A DNA stretch of 64,000 nt, taken from positions 62,001 to 126,000 of the forward strand of contig NZ_RPEM01000009.1 in the NCBI RefSeq assembly GCF_004745575.1. The letters run 5' to 3'. The DNA is from Pseudotabrizicola sediminis (GTDB lineage: Bacteria; Pseudomonadota; Alphaproteobacteria; Rhodobacterales; Rhodobacteraceae). The first letter of the stretch is position 1. Every line of letters begins with the position of its first letter. The notes beneath the pieces were generated by a model. It made no database searches. It had not been told where the DNA came from and was given only the letters and a program-made list of their open reading frames with translations. Below are positions 25,837-35,213 of this stretch, piece after piece. Position numbers and translations under genes: made by a program.

Positions 25837-26703
25837 ATGGATACCATGATCGGCATCATCGGGGGTTCCGGCCTCTATCAGATCGACGGGCTGGAGGGGG
25901 CAAGCTGGGTGCAGGTCAAGACCCCGTGGGGGCGGCCGTCGGACGATGTTCTGGTGGGTCGGCTGCACGGCGTCGCCATGGCCTTTCTGCCTCGCCACGG
26001 GCGCGGCCATGTGCACTCCCCCAGTGCGGTAAACTACCGCGCCAATATCGACGCGCTCAAACGGCTGGGCTGCACCGATCTGGTGGCCCTGTCCGCCGTG
26101 GGGTCGCTGCGCGAAGATTTCGTGCCAGGAGATTTCGTGGTGGTGGACCAATACATCGACCGGACCTTCGCGCGTGAAAAGTCGTTCTTCGGCAGCGGCT
26201 GCGTCGCCCATGTCGGCTTTGCCCACCCCACCTGTCCGCGCCTGTCCGGCCATGTGGCGGCGGCCGCCCGGGCGGCTGGGGCAAAGGTGCATAACGCGGC
26301 CACCTATGTCGCGATGGAGGGGCCGCAGTTTTCCACCCTCGCCGAATCGCGCCTGTACCGGCAATGGGAGGCAGACCTGATCGGCATGACCGGCATGCCC
26401 GAAGCCAAACTCGCCCGCGAGGCCGAGCTGTGCTACGCCAGCCTCGCCATGGTGACCGATTTCGACTGCTGGCACCCGTCGCATGGCGCGGTGGATGTGG
26501 CGCAGGTGGTGGCGACCATGGGGCGCAATGCGAAGGTGGCGCGCGAAACGGTGGCCCGCCTGCCCGCGCTGCTGGGTACCAGCCGCGCGCCCTGCCCGCA
26601 TGGCTGCGACCGGGCGCTGGACCATGCGATCATGACCGCACCTGCGCAGCGCGATCCGGAGCTGCTGGCAAAGCTTGACGCCGTGGCCGGGCGGGTGCTG
26701 TGA
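25837..26703 (+). CDS. mtnP: S-methyl-5'-thioadenosine phosphorylase
   Basis: Cleaves 5'-methylthioadenosine with phosphate to adenine and 5-methylthioribose-1-phosphate. The 288-residue PNP-family protein has MIGIIGGSGLYQIDGLE, FLPRHGRGHVHSPSAVNYRA, LSAVGSLREDFVPGDFVVVD, YVAMEGPQFSTLAESRLYR and MTGMPEAKLAREAELCYA. These are the phosphate- and nucleoside-binding blocks of MTAP. A spaced AGGGG supports the first ATG (25837); a second in-frame ATG follows three codons later. The stop overlaps the GTG of the next gene, and apt lies just beyond. Adenine released here is the substrate of Apt. Confidence 0.95.
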   Translation: MDTMIGIIGGSGLYQIDGLEGASWVQVKTPWGRPSDDVLVGRLHGVAMAFLPRHGRGHVHSPSAVNYRANIDALKRLGCTDLVALSAVGSLREDFVPGDFVVVDQYIDRTFAREKSFFGSGCVAHVGFAHPTCPRLSGHVAAAARAAGAKVHNAATYVAMEGPQFSTLAESRLYRQWEADLIGMTGMPEAKLAREAELCYASLAMVTDFDCWHPSHGAVDVAQVVATMGRNAKVARETVARLPALLGTSRAPCPHGCDRALDHAIMTAPAQRDPELLAKLDAVAGRVL

Positions 26704-27368
26704 CGCGACCCCTGCCCCTTGCCGCTGCCCTGCTGTTTTGCCTTGCCGGGATGGCCCGGGCGTTTGACGGCGTGCCGGTGGACGGCATCCTGCCGGACGC
26801 GGACTTCTTCCGCACCGCCACCTGCGGGGCAGAGCCCGGGCAAGACTGCCAACACCCGCCCGTGACATGGGCAAAGCGGAACCTGACCCTTGCCGTTATC
26901 CCGTCTGATGCCGAATCCGGGCTGCTCTTCTGGATGCTGCTGTCGGCCAGCGTGGATTATGCGATTGCCCAGATCAACGGCGCCGGATCAGGCCTGACCA
27001 TCACCCGCATTGCGGGGCCAGAGGCTGATATCCGCCTGTCCCTGACCGATGCCACCGACGGCAGTCAGGTCGTCGACGTGCCCGGCGTGTCGGGTGCCGG
27101 GGTGATGGGGGTGGGTTATGCCACCCTGTGGTGGACGCCTGAACACAAGATCACCGAAGCCTCGATCCTGATCTCCACCGCAATCACCCCGGGAGAGATC
27201 GTTTCCGTCGTGCTGGAAGAAATTTTCCAGACCACCGGCCCCCTGTTCGACATCGACAGCCCGGCATATGAGGGGGTGTCGATCCTGTCGCAAACCTCGA
27301 ACGCCACCGTCACCATTGCCGGTCAGGACGCGCGCCTGTTGCGCCATCTGTACCCGCCCGAACCCTGA
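26700..27368 (+). CDS. Secreted protein of unknown function coupled to mtnP
   Basis: A 222-residue protein starting at a GTG that overlaps the mtnP stop (GTGA). The signal peptide is clear (LAAALLFCLAGMARA, cleavage before FDGVP). The mature domain includes RNLTLAVIPSDAESG, TITRIAGPEADIRLSLTDA and a C-terminal block VLEEIFQTTGPLFDID ... QDARLLRHLYPPEP. That C-terminal block recalls DUF2927-type secreted proteins, in which the equivalent helix and DxxLLRxLY ending are conserved, but this is only a resemblance. The helix has no HExxH zinc motif. It lies inside the mtnP-apt salvage operon, with no obvious functional link. Confidence 0.7.
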   Translation: MTRPLPLAAALLFCLAGMARAFDGVPVDGILPDADFFRTATCGAEPGQDCQHPPVTWAKRNLTLAVIPSDAESGLLFWMLLSASVDYAIAQINGAGSGLTITRIAGPEADIRLSLTDATDGSQVVDVPGVSGAGVMGVGYATLWWTPEHKITEASILISTAITPGEIVSVVLEEIFQTTGPLFDIDSPAYEGVSILSQTSNATVTIAGQDARLLRHLYPPEP

Positions 27369-27377
27369 AGGCCCGCC

Positions 27378-27929
27378 ATGCACGTACAAAAGCCCGCACA
27401 AAAGACGGTCAAGGACTACATCCGCACGATTCCGGATTTCCCGCATGACGGCATCCTGTTCCGCGATGTGACCACGCTGTTTGCCGATCCGCGCGGCTTT
27501 CGCATGTGTGTCGACCAGCTGCTGGCCCCCTATGCGGGGATGCGGATCGACAAGGTGGTGGGTCTGGAGGCGCGGGGGTTTATCCTTGGCGGGGCCGTGG
27601 CGCATCAGCTGTCGACTGGGTTCGTGCCTGTGCGCAAGAAAGGCAAGCTGCCGGGGCAGACCATCAGCCAGGCCTACACGCTGGAATATGGCGAGGCGGT
27701 GGTCGAGGTGCATGACGACGCGCTTCAGCCCGGCGAGGCGGTGCTGATCGTGGATGACCTGCTGGCCACCGGCGGCACCGCCGAGGCCGGGATCAGGCTG
27801 ATCGAACGGTTGGGCGCGCGGGTGGTGGGCTGCGCGTTCGTTGTGGACTTGCCCGACCTGGGCGGGCGCAAAAAGCTTGAGGCCATGGGCATGGACGTGC
27901 ATGCGCTTTGTGCGTTCGAGGGACTGTGA
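27378..27929 (+). CDS. apt: Adenine phosphoribosyltransferase
   Basis: Converts adenine and PRPP to AMP. The 183-residue type I PRTase has [50 protein letters not shown] and the PRPP-binding loop [16 protein letters not shown] (about residues 121-136). GAAGG precedes the ATG by 6 nt. It follows the unknown secreted protein by 9 bp and mtnP before that. The operon therefore salvages adenine from the methylthioadenosine made in polyamine and SAM metabolism. A strong hairpin terminator lies about 130 nt downstream. Confidence 0.96.
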   Translation: MHVQKPAQKTVKDYIRTIPDFPHDGILFRDVTTLFADPRGFRMCVDQLLAPYAGMRIDKVVGLEARGFILGGAVAHQLSTGFVPVRKKGKLPGQTISQAYTLEYGEAVVEVHDDALQPGEAVLIVDDLLATGGTAEAGIRLIERLGARVVGCAFVVDLPDLGGRKKLEAMGMDVHALCAFEGL

Positions 27930-28059
27930 CAGGTCTGGTTAACCTTAACTTAGAGAATCGCACATAAAAAAGGTTTTGCGCGGCCTTGGTCGCGTTGCTG
28001 CTTGTAAGGGCACATGCCCTTTGTTGACGTGCTGCTTGCAAATCACACGTCAAAAACCG

Positions 28060-28090
28060 CCCCGCCGGCTCGCGAGGGCCGGCGGGGTTT
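28060..28090 (+). terminator. Intrinsic terminator downstream of apt
   Basis: A 10-bp stem CCCCGCCGGC/GCCGGCGGGG with an 8-nt loop is followed by TTT. The 130 bp between the apt stop and this hairpin holds an A-rich stretch and a GGGCACATGCCC palindrome. It could be a long 3' UTR or a small RNA. Confidence 0.65.
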
Positions 28091-28130
28091 CCGTATTGCT
28101 GTTGTCACCCGGCTCCCCTAGCCTGCGCGC

Positions 28131-29372
28131 ATGACAGCCAGCCTTGCCGACCTGACCCGCACATTCGCCCGCATCGGCATGCTGTCCTTTGGCGGGCCCG
28201 CCGCGCAGATTGCGCTGATGCACAAGGTGCTGGTGGATGAGCGTAAATGGCTGACCGATAAACAGTATCTGTCTGCCCTGTCATTCTGCATGCTGCTGCC
28301 GGGGCCAGAGGCGATGCAGCTGGCGACATGGGCCGGGTGGCGGTTGCAGGGCACAAAGGGCGGGTTGATTGCGGGCGGGCTGTTCATGCTGCCCGGTGCG
28401 CTGGTGGTGCTGGCGCTGTCGATGGCCTATGCCGCCTGGGGCGCGCTGCCGCTGATGCAGGCGCTGTTTTTGGGGGTGCAGGCCGCAGTGATCGCCATCG
28501 TGATCGAGGCGCTGATCCGGGTCGCGCGGCGCGCATTGCACGGACGGGCGGCCTATGTGATTGCGGTGGCCGCCTTTCTGGGCCTGTTCGTGCTGAACCT
28601 GCCGTTCCCGGTGATCATCCTTGCCGCCGGGATCTGGGGTCTGATGACCGCGCGGGGCAATCGCGCGGCAGTGCCCGAGGCAGCATTGCCCCGCACAAGG
28701 GCAACGCTGATGCTTTGGCTGGCGATCTGGCTGGTGCCGTTGGCGCTGCTATGGCTGCAGGGCGGCATCCTGTTCGATGTCGGCTGGTTCTTTTCCAAGC
28801 TCGCCGTGCTGACCTTTGGCGGGGCCTATGCGGTGCTGGCCTGGATGACGCAAGAGGTGGTGGCGGTGCAGGGCTGGCTGACCACACCGCAGATGATGGC
28901 GGGGCTTGGCTTGGCCGAAACCACGCCCGGCCCACTGATTCTGGTCAATGAATTTGTGGGTTTCATGGCCGGCTATGGCGCGGGCGGCTGGGCACTGGGC
29001 CTTGCCGCAGCGGTTGTCACGCTGTGGGTGACCTTTGTGCCCTGCTTTTTATGGATCTTCGTGGCCGCCCCGTACCTGGCGCGCATCACCGCAGACCCGC
29101 GGCTTGCCGGGGCGCTGGCGGCGATCATGGCGGCAGTGGTCGGGGTGATTGCGAATCTGTCGCTGTGGTTTGCACTGCATCTTTTGTTCGCGCGCGTGAC
29201 CCCGCAGGGCTTTGGCCCGGTGCAGCTGATGGTGCCCGATCTGGCCAGCCTGAACCCGACAGCGCTTGGTCTTGCGGCTGTCTCCGCGCTGCTCCTGCTG
29301 TGGTTTCACCGCCCGTTGTGGCAGGTTCTGGTCGCTTCGGCACTGCTCTCGGTTGCAATCAGTGTCGCCTGA
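28131..29372 (+). CDS. chrA: Chromate transporter family protein
   Basis: A CHR-superfamily inner-membrane protein of 413 residues with two homologous CHR domains. The N-terminal half carries IGMLSFGGPAAQIALMHKV and SALSFCMLLPGPEAMQLATW; the C-terminal half has AVLTFGGAYAVLAWMTQEV and LGLAETTPGPLILVNEFVG. These are the repeated FGG and PGP motifs of ChrA. The family exports chromate, probably by anion exchange, though many members are uncharacterised. No ChrB regulator or other chromate gene is nearby, so a general anion role is possible. The ATG at 28131 has only a weak ribosome-binding site. Confidence 0.9.
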   Translation: MTASLADLTRTFARIGMLSFGGPAAQIALMHKVLVDERKWLTDKQYLSALSFCMLLPGPEAMQLATWAGWRLQGTKGGLIAGGLFMLPGALVVLALSMAYAAWGALPLMQALFLGVQAAVIAIVIEALIRVARRALHGRAAYVIAVAAFLGLFVLNLPFPVIILAAGIWGLMTARGNRAAVPEAALPRTRATLMLWLAIWLVPLALLWLQGGILFDVGWFFSKLAVLTFGGAYAVLAWMTQEVVAVQGWLTTPQMMAGLGLAETTPGPLILVNEFVGFMAGYGAGGWALGLAAAVVTLWVTFVPCFLWIFVAAPYLARITADPRLAGALAAIMAAVVGVIANLSLWFALHLLFARVTPQGFGPVQLMVPDLASLNPTALGLAAVSALLLLWFHRPLWQVLVASALLSVAISVA

Positions 29373-29431
29373 CCCCTTTTCATCGGGGGCAAAACCCCTA
29401 TGCTGGCGGGACAGAAGATTGAGGGTTCGGA

Positions 29432-29887
29432 ATGGCGCGGTCGATCGACTATGGAAATCTGATGCATCGCGCGATGCGCAGCCTGATCCAGTCCGTGCTG
29501 GAGGATGTGGGCCAGAACGGCCTGCCCGGCGCGCATCATTTCTTCATCACCTTTGACACCACCCACCCCGAGGTGGAGATGGCCGATTGGCTGAAAGCCC
29601 GCTATCCGGCGGAAATGACCATTGTGATCCAGCACTGGTTTGAAAACCTGACCGTAACGGATGAAGGCTTCACCATCACGCTGAACTTCGGCAATCAACC
29701 GGAACCGATGGTGATTCCCTTTGATGCGGTGCGCACCTTTGTCGATCCGTCCGTCGAATTCGGCCTGCGCTTTGAAAGCCATGTCGAAGATGATGAGGAT
29801 GACGAAGACGAAGATGACGGCGATGATGATCCGCCGCCCCAGCACGACGCCGAAGTCGTCAGTCTGGACAAGTTCCGCAAGCAATAG
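29432..29887 (+). CDS. sspB: ClpXP adaptor SspB, alphaproteobacterial type
   Basis: Adaptor that tethers ssrA-tagged and other substrates to ClpXP. The 151-residue protein opens with [20 protein letters not shown] and has [20 protein letters not shown], matching alphaproteobacterial SspB (DUF1321). A very acidic linker (about residues 116-135, Asp/Glu runs) connects to the C-terminal ClpX-binding tail [17 protein letters not shown] lies upstream of the ATG. fumC follows 127 bp later in the same direction. Confidence 0.93.
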   Translation: MARSIDYGNLMHRAMRSLIQSVLEDVGQNGLPGAHHFFITFDTTHPEVEMADWLKARYPAEMTIVIQHWFENLTVTDEGFTITLNFGNQPEPMVIPFDAVRTFVDPSVEFGLRFESHVEDDEDDEDEDDGDDDPPPQHDAEVVSLDKFRKQ

Positions 29888-30014
29888 GCCGAAGGGTCAG
29901 GAACCGGGTTTTCGCAAAAAGCGACAGGCTTTGCCTTCGTATGCAACGGTATGCCGATTGATTTTTCTGCGCCCGCAGCGTAAGGACGGGGCAGCAAATT
30001 CAGGAGGCTTGCCG

Positions 30015-31409
30015 ATGTCCGCCACCCGTACCGAAACCGACAGCTTTGGCCCGCTGGAGGTTCCTGCCGACAAATACTGGGGCGCGCAGACCCAGCGGTC
30101 GATCATCAACTTTCCGATCGGCTGGGAAAAACAACCCGTCGCAATCATCCGCGCCTTGGGTGTGATCAAGAAGGCTTGTGCGCTGGTCAACATCGATCAG
30201 GGCGATATCCCGGCCGAGCTGGGCCACGCCATTGCCGCCGCCGCAACTGAAGTGATCGACGGCAAGTTCGATGACAACTTCCCGCTGGTGGTCTGGCAGA
30301 CCGGGTCGGGCACGCAAAGCAACATGAACGCGAATGAGGTGATTTCAAACCGCGCGATCGAAATGCTGGGCGGGGAAAAGGGGTCGAAGAAACCTGTTCA
30401 CCCCAACGACCATGTGAACATGGGGCAATCCAGCAACGACACCTTCCCCACCGCGATGCATGTCGCTACCGGCATGATGGCGCGCGATGTGCTGCTGCCG
30501 GGGCTGGAAAAGCTGCACGCAGCGCTGGTGGCCAAATCGGAAGAGTTCAAGGATATCATAAAGATCGGCCGCACCCATACGCAGGATGCCACACCCCTGA
30601 CCCTTGGGCAGGAATTCGGCGGCTATGCCAAGCAGGTCGAAAAGGGCATCGCGCGGGTGAAGATGTGCCTGCCCGACATCTATGAGCTGGCACAGGGCGG
30701 CACTGCCGTCGGCACAGGGCTGAACACCCGTGTCGGCTGGGATACCCGCGTGGCGGCGCGCATTGCCGAGATCACCGATCTGCCGTTTGTGACCGCGCCG
30801 AACAAGTTCGAAGCGCTCGCCGCGCATGACGCTATGGTCATGTTCTCGGGCGCGCTGAAAACCGTCGCGGCAGCGCTGTTCAAGATCGCCAATGACCTGC
30901 GGCTTCTTGGCTCTGGCCCCCGCTCCGGTCTGGGCGAATTGATCCTGCCGGAGAATGAACCGGGGTCGTCCATCATGCCGGGCAAGGTCAACCCGACGCA
31001 GGCCGAGGCGCTGACCATGGTCTGCGCCCATGTGATGGGCAATGACGCCGCCATCGGCTTTGCCGGGTCGCAGGGCCATTTCGAGCTGAACGTCTACAAC
31101 CCGATGATGTCCTATAACCTGCTGCAATCCATGCAGCTTTTGGGTGATGCGGCGGGGTCGTTCACCGACAATATGGTGGTTGGCACACAGGCCAATGTGG
31201 CGCGGATCGACAAGCTGATGAAGGAATCGCTGATGCTGGTCACAGCACTTGCCCCCACCATCGGCTATGACAATGCGACCAAGGTGGCCAAAACCGCCCA
31301 CAAGAACGGCACCACCCTGCGCGAAGAAGCCATCGCGCTTGGGTTTGTCGACGCCGAAACCTTCGACCGCGTGGTGCGGCCCGAAGACATGATCGGCCCC
31401 AAGGGCTGA
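30015..31409 (+). CDS. fumC: Class II fumarate hydratase
   Basis: Oxygen-stable fumarase of the TCA cycle, interconverting fumarate and L-malate. The 464-residue protein carries the class II landmarks [55 protein letters not shown] (B-site and catalytic region) and the superfamily signature [20 protein letters not shown] precedes the ATG at 30015 by 7 nt and decides the start; the long open frame upstream is not family-like. A DUF4169 gene follows within 10 bp. Confidence 0.96.
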   Translation: MSATRTETDSFGPLEVPADKYWGAQTQRSIINFPIGWEKQPVAIIRALGVIKKACALVNIDQGDIPAELGHAIAAAATEVIDGKFDDNFPLVVWQTGSGTQSNMNANEVISNRAIEMLGGEKGSKKPVHPNDHVNMGQSSNDTFPTAMHVATGMMARDVLLPGLEKLHAALVAKSEEFKDIIKIGRTHTQDATPLTLGQEFGGYAKQVEKGIARVKMCLPDIYELAQGGTAVGTGLNTRVGWDTRVAARIAEITDLPFVTAPNKFEALAAHDAMVMFSGALKTVAAALFKIANDLRLLGSGPRSGLGELILPENEPGSSIMPGKVNPTQAEALTMVCAHVMGNDAAIGFAGSQGHFELNVYNPMMSYNLLQSMQLLGDAAGSFTDNMVVGTQANVARIDKLMKESLMLVTALAPTIGYDNATKVAKTAHKNGTTLREEAIALGFVDAETFDRVVRPEDMIGPKG

Positions 31410-31418
31410 TCCGGGCTA

Positions 31419-31595
31419 ATGGCCGAAATCGTCAACCTGGCCCGCGTGAAAAAGCAGGCCGCCCGCAAGGCGGCCCGCGCGAAGGGCGATGAGAACGCAG
31501 CAAAATTTGGCCGCACCAAGGCCGAACGTGATGTGCAAAAGGCCGAGGCCGAGAAATCGGCCCGCGATCTGACGGGACACAAACGCGAACCGTAG
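31419..31595 (+). CDS. DUF4169 family small protein
   Basis: A 58-residue, highly charged protein (MAEIVNLARVKKQAARKAAR ... DLTGHKREP) matching the short Lys/Arg/Ala-rich DUF4169 family found next to fumC in Rhodobacteraceae. Its function is unknown. It starts 9 bp after the fumC stop. Its TAG stop codon lies inside the first arm of the 23-bp inverted repeat that follows, so the repeat inserted exactly at, or supplied, the end of the gene. Confidence 0.85.
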   Translation: MAEIVNLARVKKQAARKAARAKGDENAAKFGRTKAERDVQKAEAEKSARDLTGHKREP

Positions 31596-31647
31596 GGCGG
31601 GGTTTACCCCGCCTTGTCACGCCGAAGGCGGGGTAAACCCCGCCCTA
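31593..31647. repeat. Perfect 23-bp GC-rich inverted repeat (family B, copy 1)
   Basis: Arms 31593-31615 and 31625-31647 are exact reverse complements (core AGGGCGGGGTTTACCCCGCC), with a 9-bp spacer. Each arm is itself partly palindromic (GGCGGGG TTTA CCCCGCC). The element starts at the stop codon of the DUF4169 gene and can form a very stable hairpin. A related copy lies between cobS and cobT at 43003-43053. Confidence 0.9.
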
Positions 31648-31685
31648 CCCTTGTGGGCTTGCCCTTCGCCTGCTAGGGCAGTTTC

Positions 31686-32465
31686 ATGCTGTCATACCAA
31701 CACCTCTATCACGCCGGAAATCTGGCCGATGTCCACAAGCACGCGCTTCTGGCCACCACGCTTGATTACCTGACCCGCAAGGACAAACCGCTTACTTACG
31801 TGGAAACCCACGCAGGCCGGGGGCTGTATGACCTGACCGCGCCGGAAGCGGTGAAAACGGGTGAGGCCGCCAAGGGCATCGCCATTGCCGAGGGCTGGTT
31901 TCCAACGACCCACCCCTATGCCCGCGCCCTTGCGGCGACGCGCGACCAACGCGGCGCCACCTTCTATCCTGGCAGCCCGCTGATCGCCGGGCATCTGCTG
32001 CGCGAGACCGACAGCATCCACCTGTGCGAACTGCATCCGCAGGAACATGCGGCGCTGGACTATGCCTCTGCCCCGTTCGGCGCGAAAGTTTATCATGAAG
32101 ATGGTCTGGCCAAGGCGCTGTCAATCTGCCCGCCCACGCCCCGGCGCGGCATGGCGCTGATCGACCCGTCCTATGAGGTGAAGACCGATTATGAGACGAT
32201 CCCGAGGGTGGTCGGCCAGTTGCACCGCAAATGGAATGTCGGGATCATCTACCTGTGGTATCCAATCCTGCGCGAAGGCTATCACAAGCCAATGCTGGCC
32301 GAGATCAAGGCCGTGGCACCCGAGGCCCTGATCCACGAGGTGCGCTTCCCCCCGGTGCGCGACGGGCACCGGATGGAAGGCTCTGGCATGGTGATGATCA
32401 ACCCGCCTTACGGCATCGAGACCGAGACGAAGCGCCTGACCGGACTGTTCCGCAAACTCGGCTGA
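31686..32465 (+). CDS. rlmJ: 23S rRNA (adenine-2030 N6)-methyltransferase
   Basis: SAM-dependent methyltransferase that modifies A2030 of 23S rRNA. The 259-residue protein begins MLSYQHLYHAGNLADVHKH, the RlmJ signature, and has LTYVETHAGRGLYDL (SAM-binding loop) and YPGSPLIAGHLLR. The catalytic motif appears as LIDPSYEVKTDYE, whereas RlmJ usually has DPPYE, so one proline is replaced by serine. NPPYGIETE is present near the C-terminus. The gene starts 38 bp past the long inverted repeat. Confidence 0.92.
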   Translation: MLSYQHLYHAGNLADVHKHALLATTLDYLTRKDKPLTYVETHAGRGLYDLTAPEAVKTGEAAKGIAIAEGWFPTTHPYARALAATRDQRGATFYPGSPLIAGHLLRETDSIHLCELHPQEHAALDYASAPFGAKVYHEDGLAKALSICPPTPRRGMALIDPSYEVKTDYETIPRVVGQLHRKWNVGIIYLWYPILREGYHKPMLAEIKAVAPEALIHEVRFPPVRDGHRMEGSGMVMINPPYGIETETKRLTGLFRKLG

Positions 32466-32514
32466 CGGAGCTTTTCCCCGGGTACAGCCGAAAATTCGCG
32501 CCCCGTTGGCGCCC

Positions 32515-35073
32515 CTAGTCCCCCAGCATGCGCCCCGCCATTTCGGTCAGATCCCGGCTTAGGCCGTCGGTCGCCAACATCCGCTGCAAGACCTCACGCA
32601 CCATGGCCTGCCGGTCAGCGTCATAGCGTGGCCACGTCTCGAAGGCGGTGGACATTCGCGCCGCCGTTTGCGGGTTCAGCGGGTCCAGCCGCAACAGCCA
32701 CTCCGCCACCAGCGCATAGCCCGCACCCCTGCTGTGGTGAAACCCGGCATGATTGCCTGACAAGGCCCCGATCACCGAACGAAAGCGGTTGGGGTTCTTC
32801 CAATCGAAATCGGGGTGCGCGGTCAGGTCGCGCGTCACCTCTGCCGCCCGGTCGGGGGCTGCATAGGCGATCTGCAACGCAAACCATTTGTCCATCACAT
32901 TGCGGTCAGCGTGCCAGCGGGTCTCGAACCGGGCCAGTTCCTCTTGCCCTGCGCCGCTGTCGAGAAGGCAGGACAGCGCGCCCACCTCTTCGGTCATGTT
33001 GTCCGCCGCCGCAAAGGCGGCCCGGGCCGCCGCGCCACCATCCACCCGAGACAGAAGCGACAACGCCGCCAGCCGCAACGCCCTGCGCCCGGCGGCGCGG
33101 GCATCGGGGCTGAATGGCCCCGGTTCGGCCAGCGATGCCATCAACCCCGGCAATACCCCGGCCAGCCGTTGCGCAAGTGCCGCGCCCATCCGGCGGCGGG
33201 CGGCGTAAATCCCCGCCGGATCAGGCACATGTCCCGCTGCGTGCAGGGTCTGCGCCATGTCATCATCCGATGGCAGCCGCAGGCACAGCGCGCGGAACGC
33301 CGGGTCAAGACTGTCATCCTGCGCCACGCGGGCCAAGGCATCCAGCCAGTCCGGCCCCGGCGATGCGCCTTCGATCACCATCCGCGCCAGCAAGTCCTTG
33401 GCAAGCGCCCGCCCCGCCTCCCATTTGTTGAACGGGTCGGTGTCATGCGCCAGCAGAAAGGCCCGTTCTTCGGCACTGACTGCGTGGTCCAACACCACCG
33501 GTGCGGAAAACCCGCGCAGGATCGACGGCACCGGCCGCGCGGACAGCCCGTCAAAGCGGAACGATTGCCGGGCCTTGGTCATCTCCAGCACCGTGGTCGG
33601 CACCACTTCATCGCCATTGGGGTTCAGCAGGCCCACAGCAATCGGCAGCACCTTGGCCCCTTTGACCGGCTGGCCAGGCGTTTCCGGATTTTCCTGTTCG
33701 AAATGAAGCGTATAGGTGCCGTCTTTAAAGTCATCTGTCACCTTCAGCCTTGGCGTTCCCGCCTCGGAATACCAGCGTTTGAACTGGGTCAGATCGCGGC
33801 CCGTGGCATCCTGAAACACCACCAGCCAATCCTCGATCGTCGCTGCCTGCCCGTCATGCCGGTCGAAGTACAGGTCCAGCGCGCAGGCATAGCCTTCATC
33901 CCCCACCAGACGCTTCAGCATGCCGATCACCTCGGCACCCTTATCGTAGATCGTGGCGGTGTAGAAATTGTTGATCTCGACGTAAGCCTCGGGCCGCACC
34001 GCATGGGCCAGCGGCCCTTGATCCTCACGGAACTGGCGGGCGCGCAAGCTCAGAACGTCCTCGATGCGCTTTACGGCGTGGCTGCGCATGTCGCCGGAAA
34101 ACTGCTGGTCGCGGTAAACGGTCAGCCCTTCCTTCAGGCACAACTGGAACCAGTCGCGGCAGGTGATGCGGTTGCCGGTCCAATTGTGGAAATATTCATG
34201 CGCAATGATTGCCTCGATCCGGGCGAAATCATCGTCGGTGGCGGTGTCAGAGCTGGCCAGCACGAACTTGGAGTTGAAAATGTTCAAGCCCTTGTTCTCC
34301 ATCGCACCCATATTGAAGTCATCAACGGCAACAATGTTGAAAATGTGCAAGTCGTATTCGCGGCCGTAAACCTGTTCATCCCAGCGCATCGACCGGATCA
34401 GGCTGTCCATCGCATAGGCGCAGCGCCCTTCATCCCCCGGGCGTACCCAGATGTTCAGCGCGACGTCGCGGCCCGAGCTGGTGCGGAACGTCGCGGAATG
34501 GGCGCGCAGATCACCAGCCACAAGGGCAAACAGATAGGCGGGTTTGGGCCAGGGATCATCCCATTCCGCCCAGCCCGGCCCTTGAGACAACAGATTGCCG
34601 TTGGACAAAAGCACCGGCAGATCCCCCTCTACCCGCACCCGGAACCGAGCCATCACATCGGGGCGGTCGGGGTAAAAGGTGATCTTGCGAAAACCCTCGG
34701 CCTCGCACTGGGTGCAATACATGCCGCGCGACATATACAGCCCTTCCAGCGCGGTATTGCCTTCGGGCGCAATCTCGACCTCGGTTTCCAGCACGAAGGG
34801 GGCGTCGGGCAGATCCGCCGCTGGAATCGTCAGCCCGGTGGCATCGGGCTGCGCGCTTAACGCCCGACCGTCGACCGTGAGGGACAAAAGCCGCAGCCCT
34901 TCACCATCCAGCCGCAGGTCAAGCCCCGAACCGCGAGCCGGGTTGGGCCACATCTCCAGCCGCGCCTGCACGCGGGTTGCCTGTGGCGACAGGCGAAAGG
35001 TCATGGCAACCTGACCGATCAGGTGCGAAAACGGCTGGTAATCGGCAAGGTGGATGGCGCGGGCTTCGGTCAT
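32515..35073 (-). CDS. pepN: Aminopeptidase N
   Basis: M1-family zinc aminopeptidase of 852 residues that removes N-terminal amino acids from peptides in the cytoplasm. The exopeptidase motif GAMENKGLNIFN and the zinc site HEYFHNWTGNRITCRDW ... LKEG (HExxH-x18-E, about residues 291-314) are intact. An N-terminal beta-domain (DYQPFSHLIGQVAMTFRL) and the C-terminal helical domain of the PepN type are also present. AGGAG lies 9 nt before the ATG at 35073. It is convergent with rlmJ and divergent from the cryptochrome gene. Confidence 0.95.
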   Translation of the reverse strand: MTEARAIHLADYQPFSHLIGQVAMTFRLSPQATRVQARLEMWPNPARGSGLDLRLDGEGLRLLSLTVDGRALSAQPDATGLTIPAADLPDAPFVLETEVEIAPEGNTALEGLYMSRGMYCTQCEAEGFRKITFYPDRPDVMARFRVRVEGDLPVLLSNGNLLSQGPGWAEWDDPWPKPAYLFALVAGDLRAHSATFRTSSGRDVALNIWVRPGDEGRCAYAMDSLIRSMRWDEQVYGREYDLHIFNIVAVDDFNMGAMENKGLNIFNSKFVLASSDTATDDDFARIEAIIAHEYFHNWTGNRITCRDWFQLCLKEGLTVYRDQQFSGDMRSHAVKRIEDVLSLRARQFREDQGPLAHAVRPEAYVEINNFYTATIYDKGAEVIGMLKRLVGDEGYACALDLYFDRHDGQAATIEDWLVVFQDATGRDLTQFKRWYSEAGTPRLKVTDDFKDGTYTLHFEQENPETPGQPVKGAKVLPIAVGLLNPNGDEVVPTTVLEMTKARQSFRFDGLSARPVPSILRGFSAPVVLDHAVSAEERAFLLAHDTDPFNKWEAGRALAKDLLARMVIEGASPGPDWLDALARVAQDDSLDPAFRALCLRLPSDDDMAQTLHAAGHVPDPAGIYAARRRMGAALAQRLAGVLPGLMASLAEPGPFSPDARAAGRRALRLAALSLLSRVDGGAAARAAFAAADNMTEEVGALSCLLDSGAGQEELARFETRWHADRNVMDKWFALQIAYAAPDRAAEVTRDLTAHPDFDWKNPNRFRSVIGALSGNHAGFHHSRGAGYALVAEWLLRLDPLNPQTAARMSTAFETWPRYDADRQAMVREVLQRMLATDGLSRDLTEMAGRMLGD

Positions 35074-35213
35074 GGCAATGGTCTCCTGTCCCGGCCCAAG
35101 CTAGGCGCTTGGACGGCACACGCAAGCCCGAAGGCTTTGACGCGGGGCAAAAATCAGATGTCGGGGCGGAACAGGCCTTTACGAATCTGCGCCAGCCGCT
35201 ATCTGTTTGTTCC

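Noticed and set aside
28131-29372. A metal-resistance island around chrA
   Set aside because: No chrB, arsenic, mercury or copper genes are adjacent; the neighbours are core genes.
32815-34860. A 681-codon open frame on the plus strand
   Set aside because: It is antisense to pepN, whose zinc and exopeptidase motifs are unmistakable.
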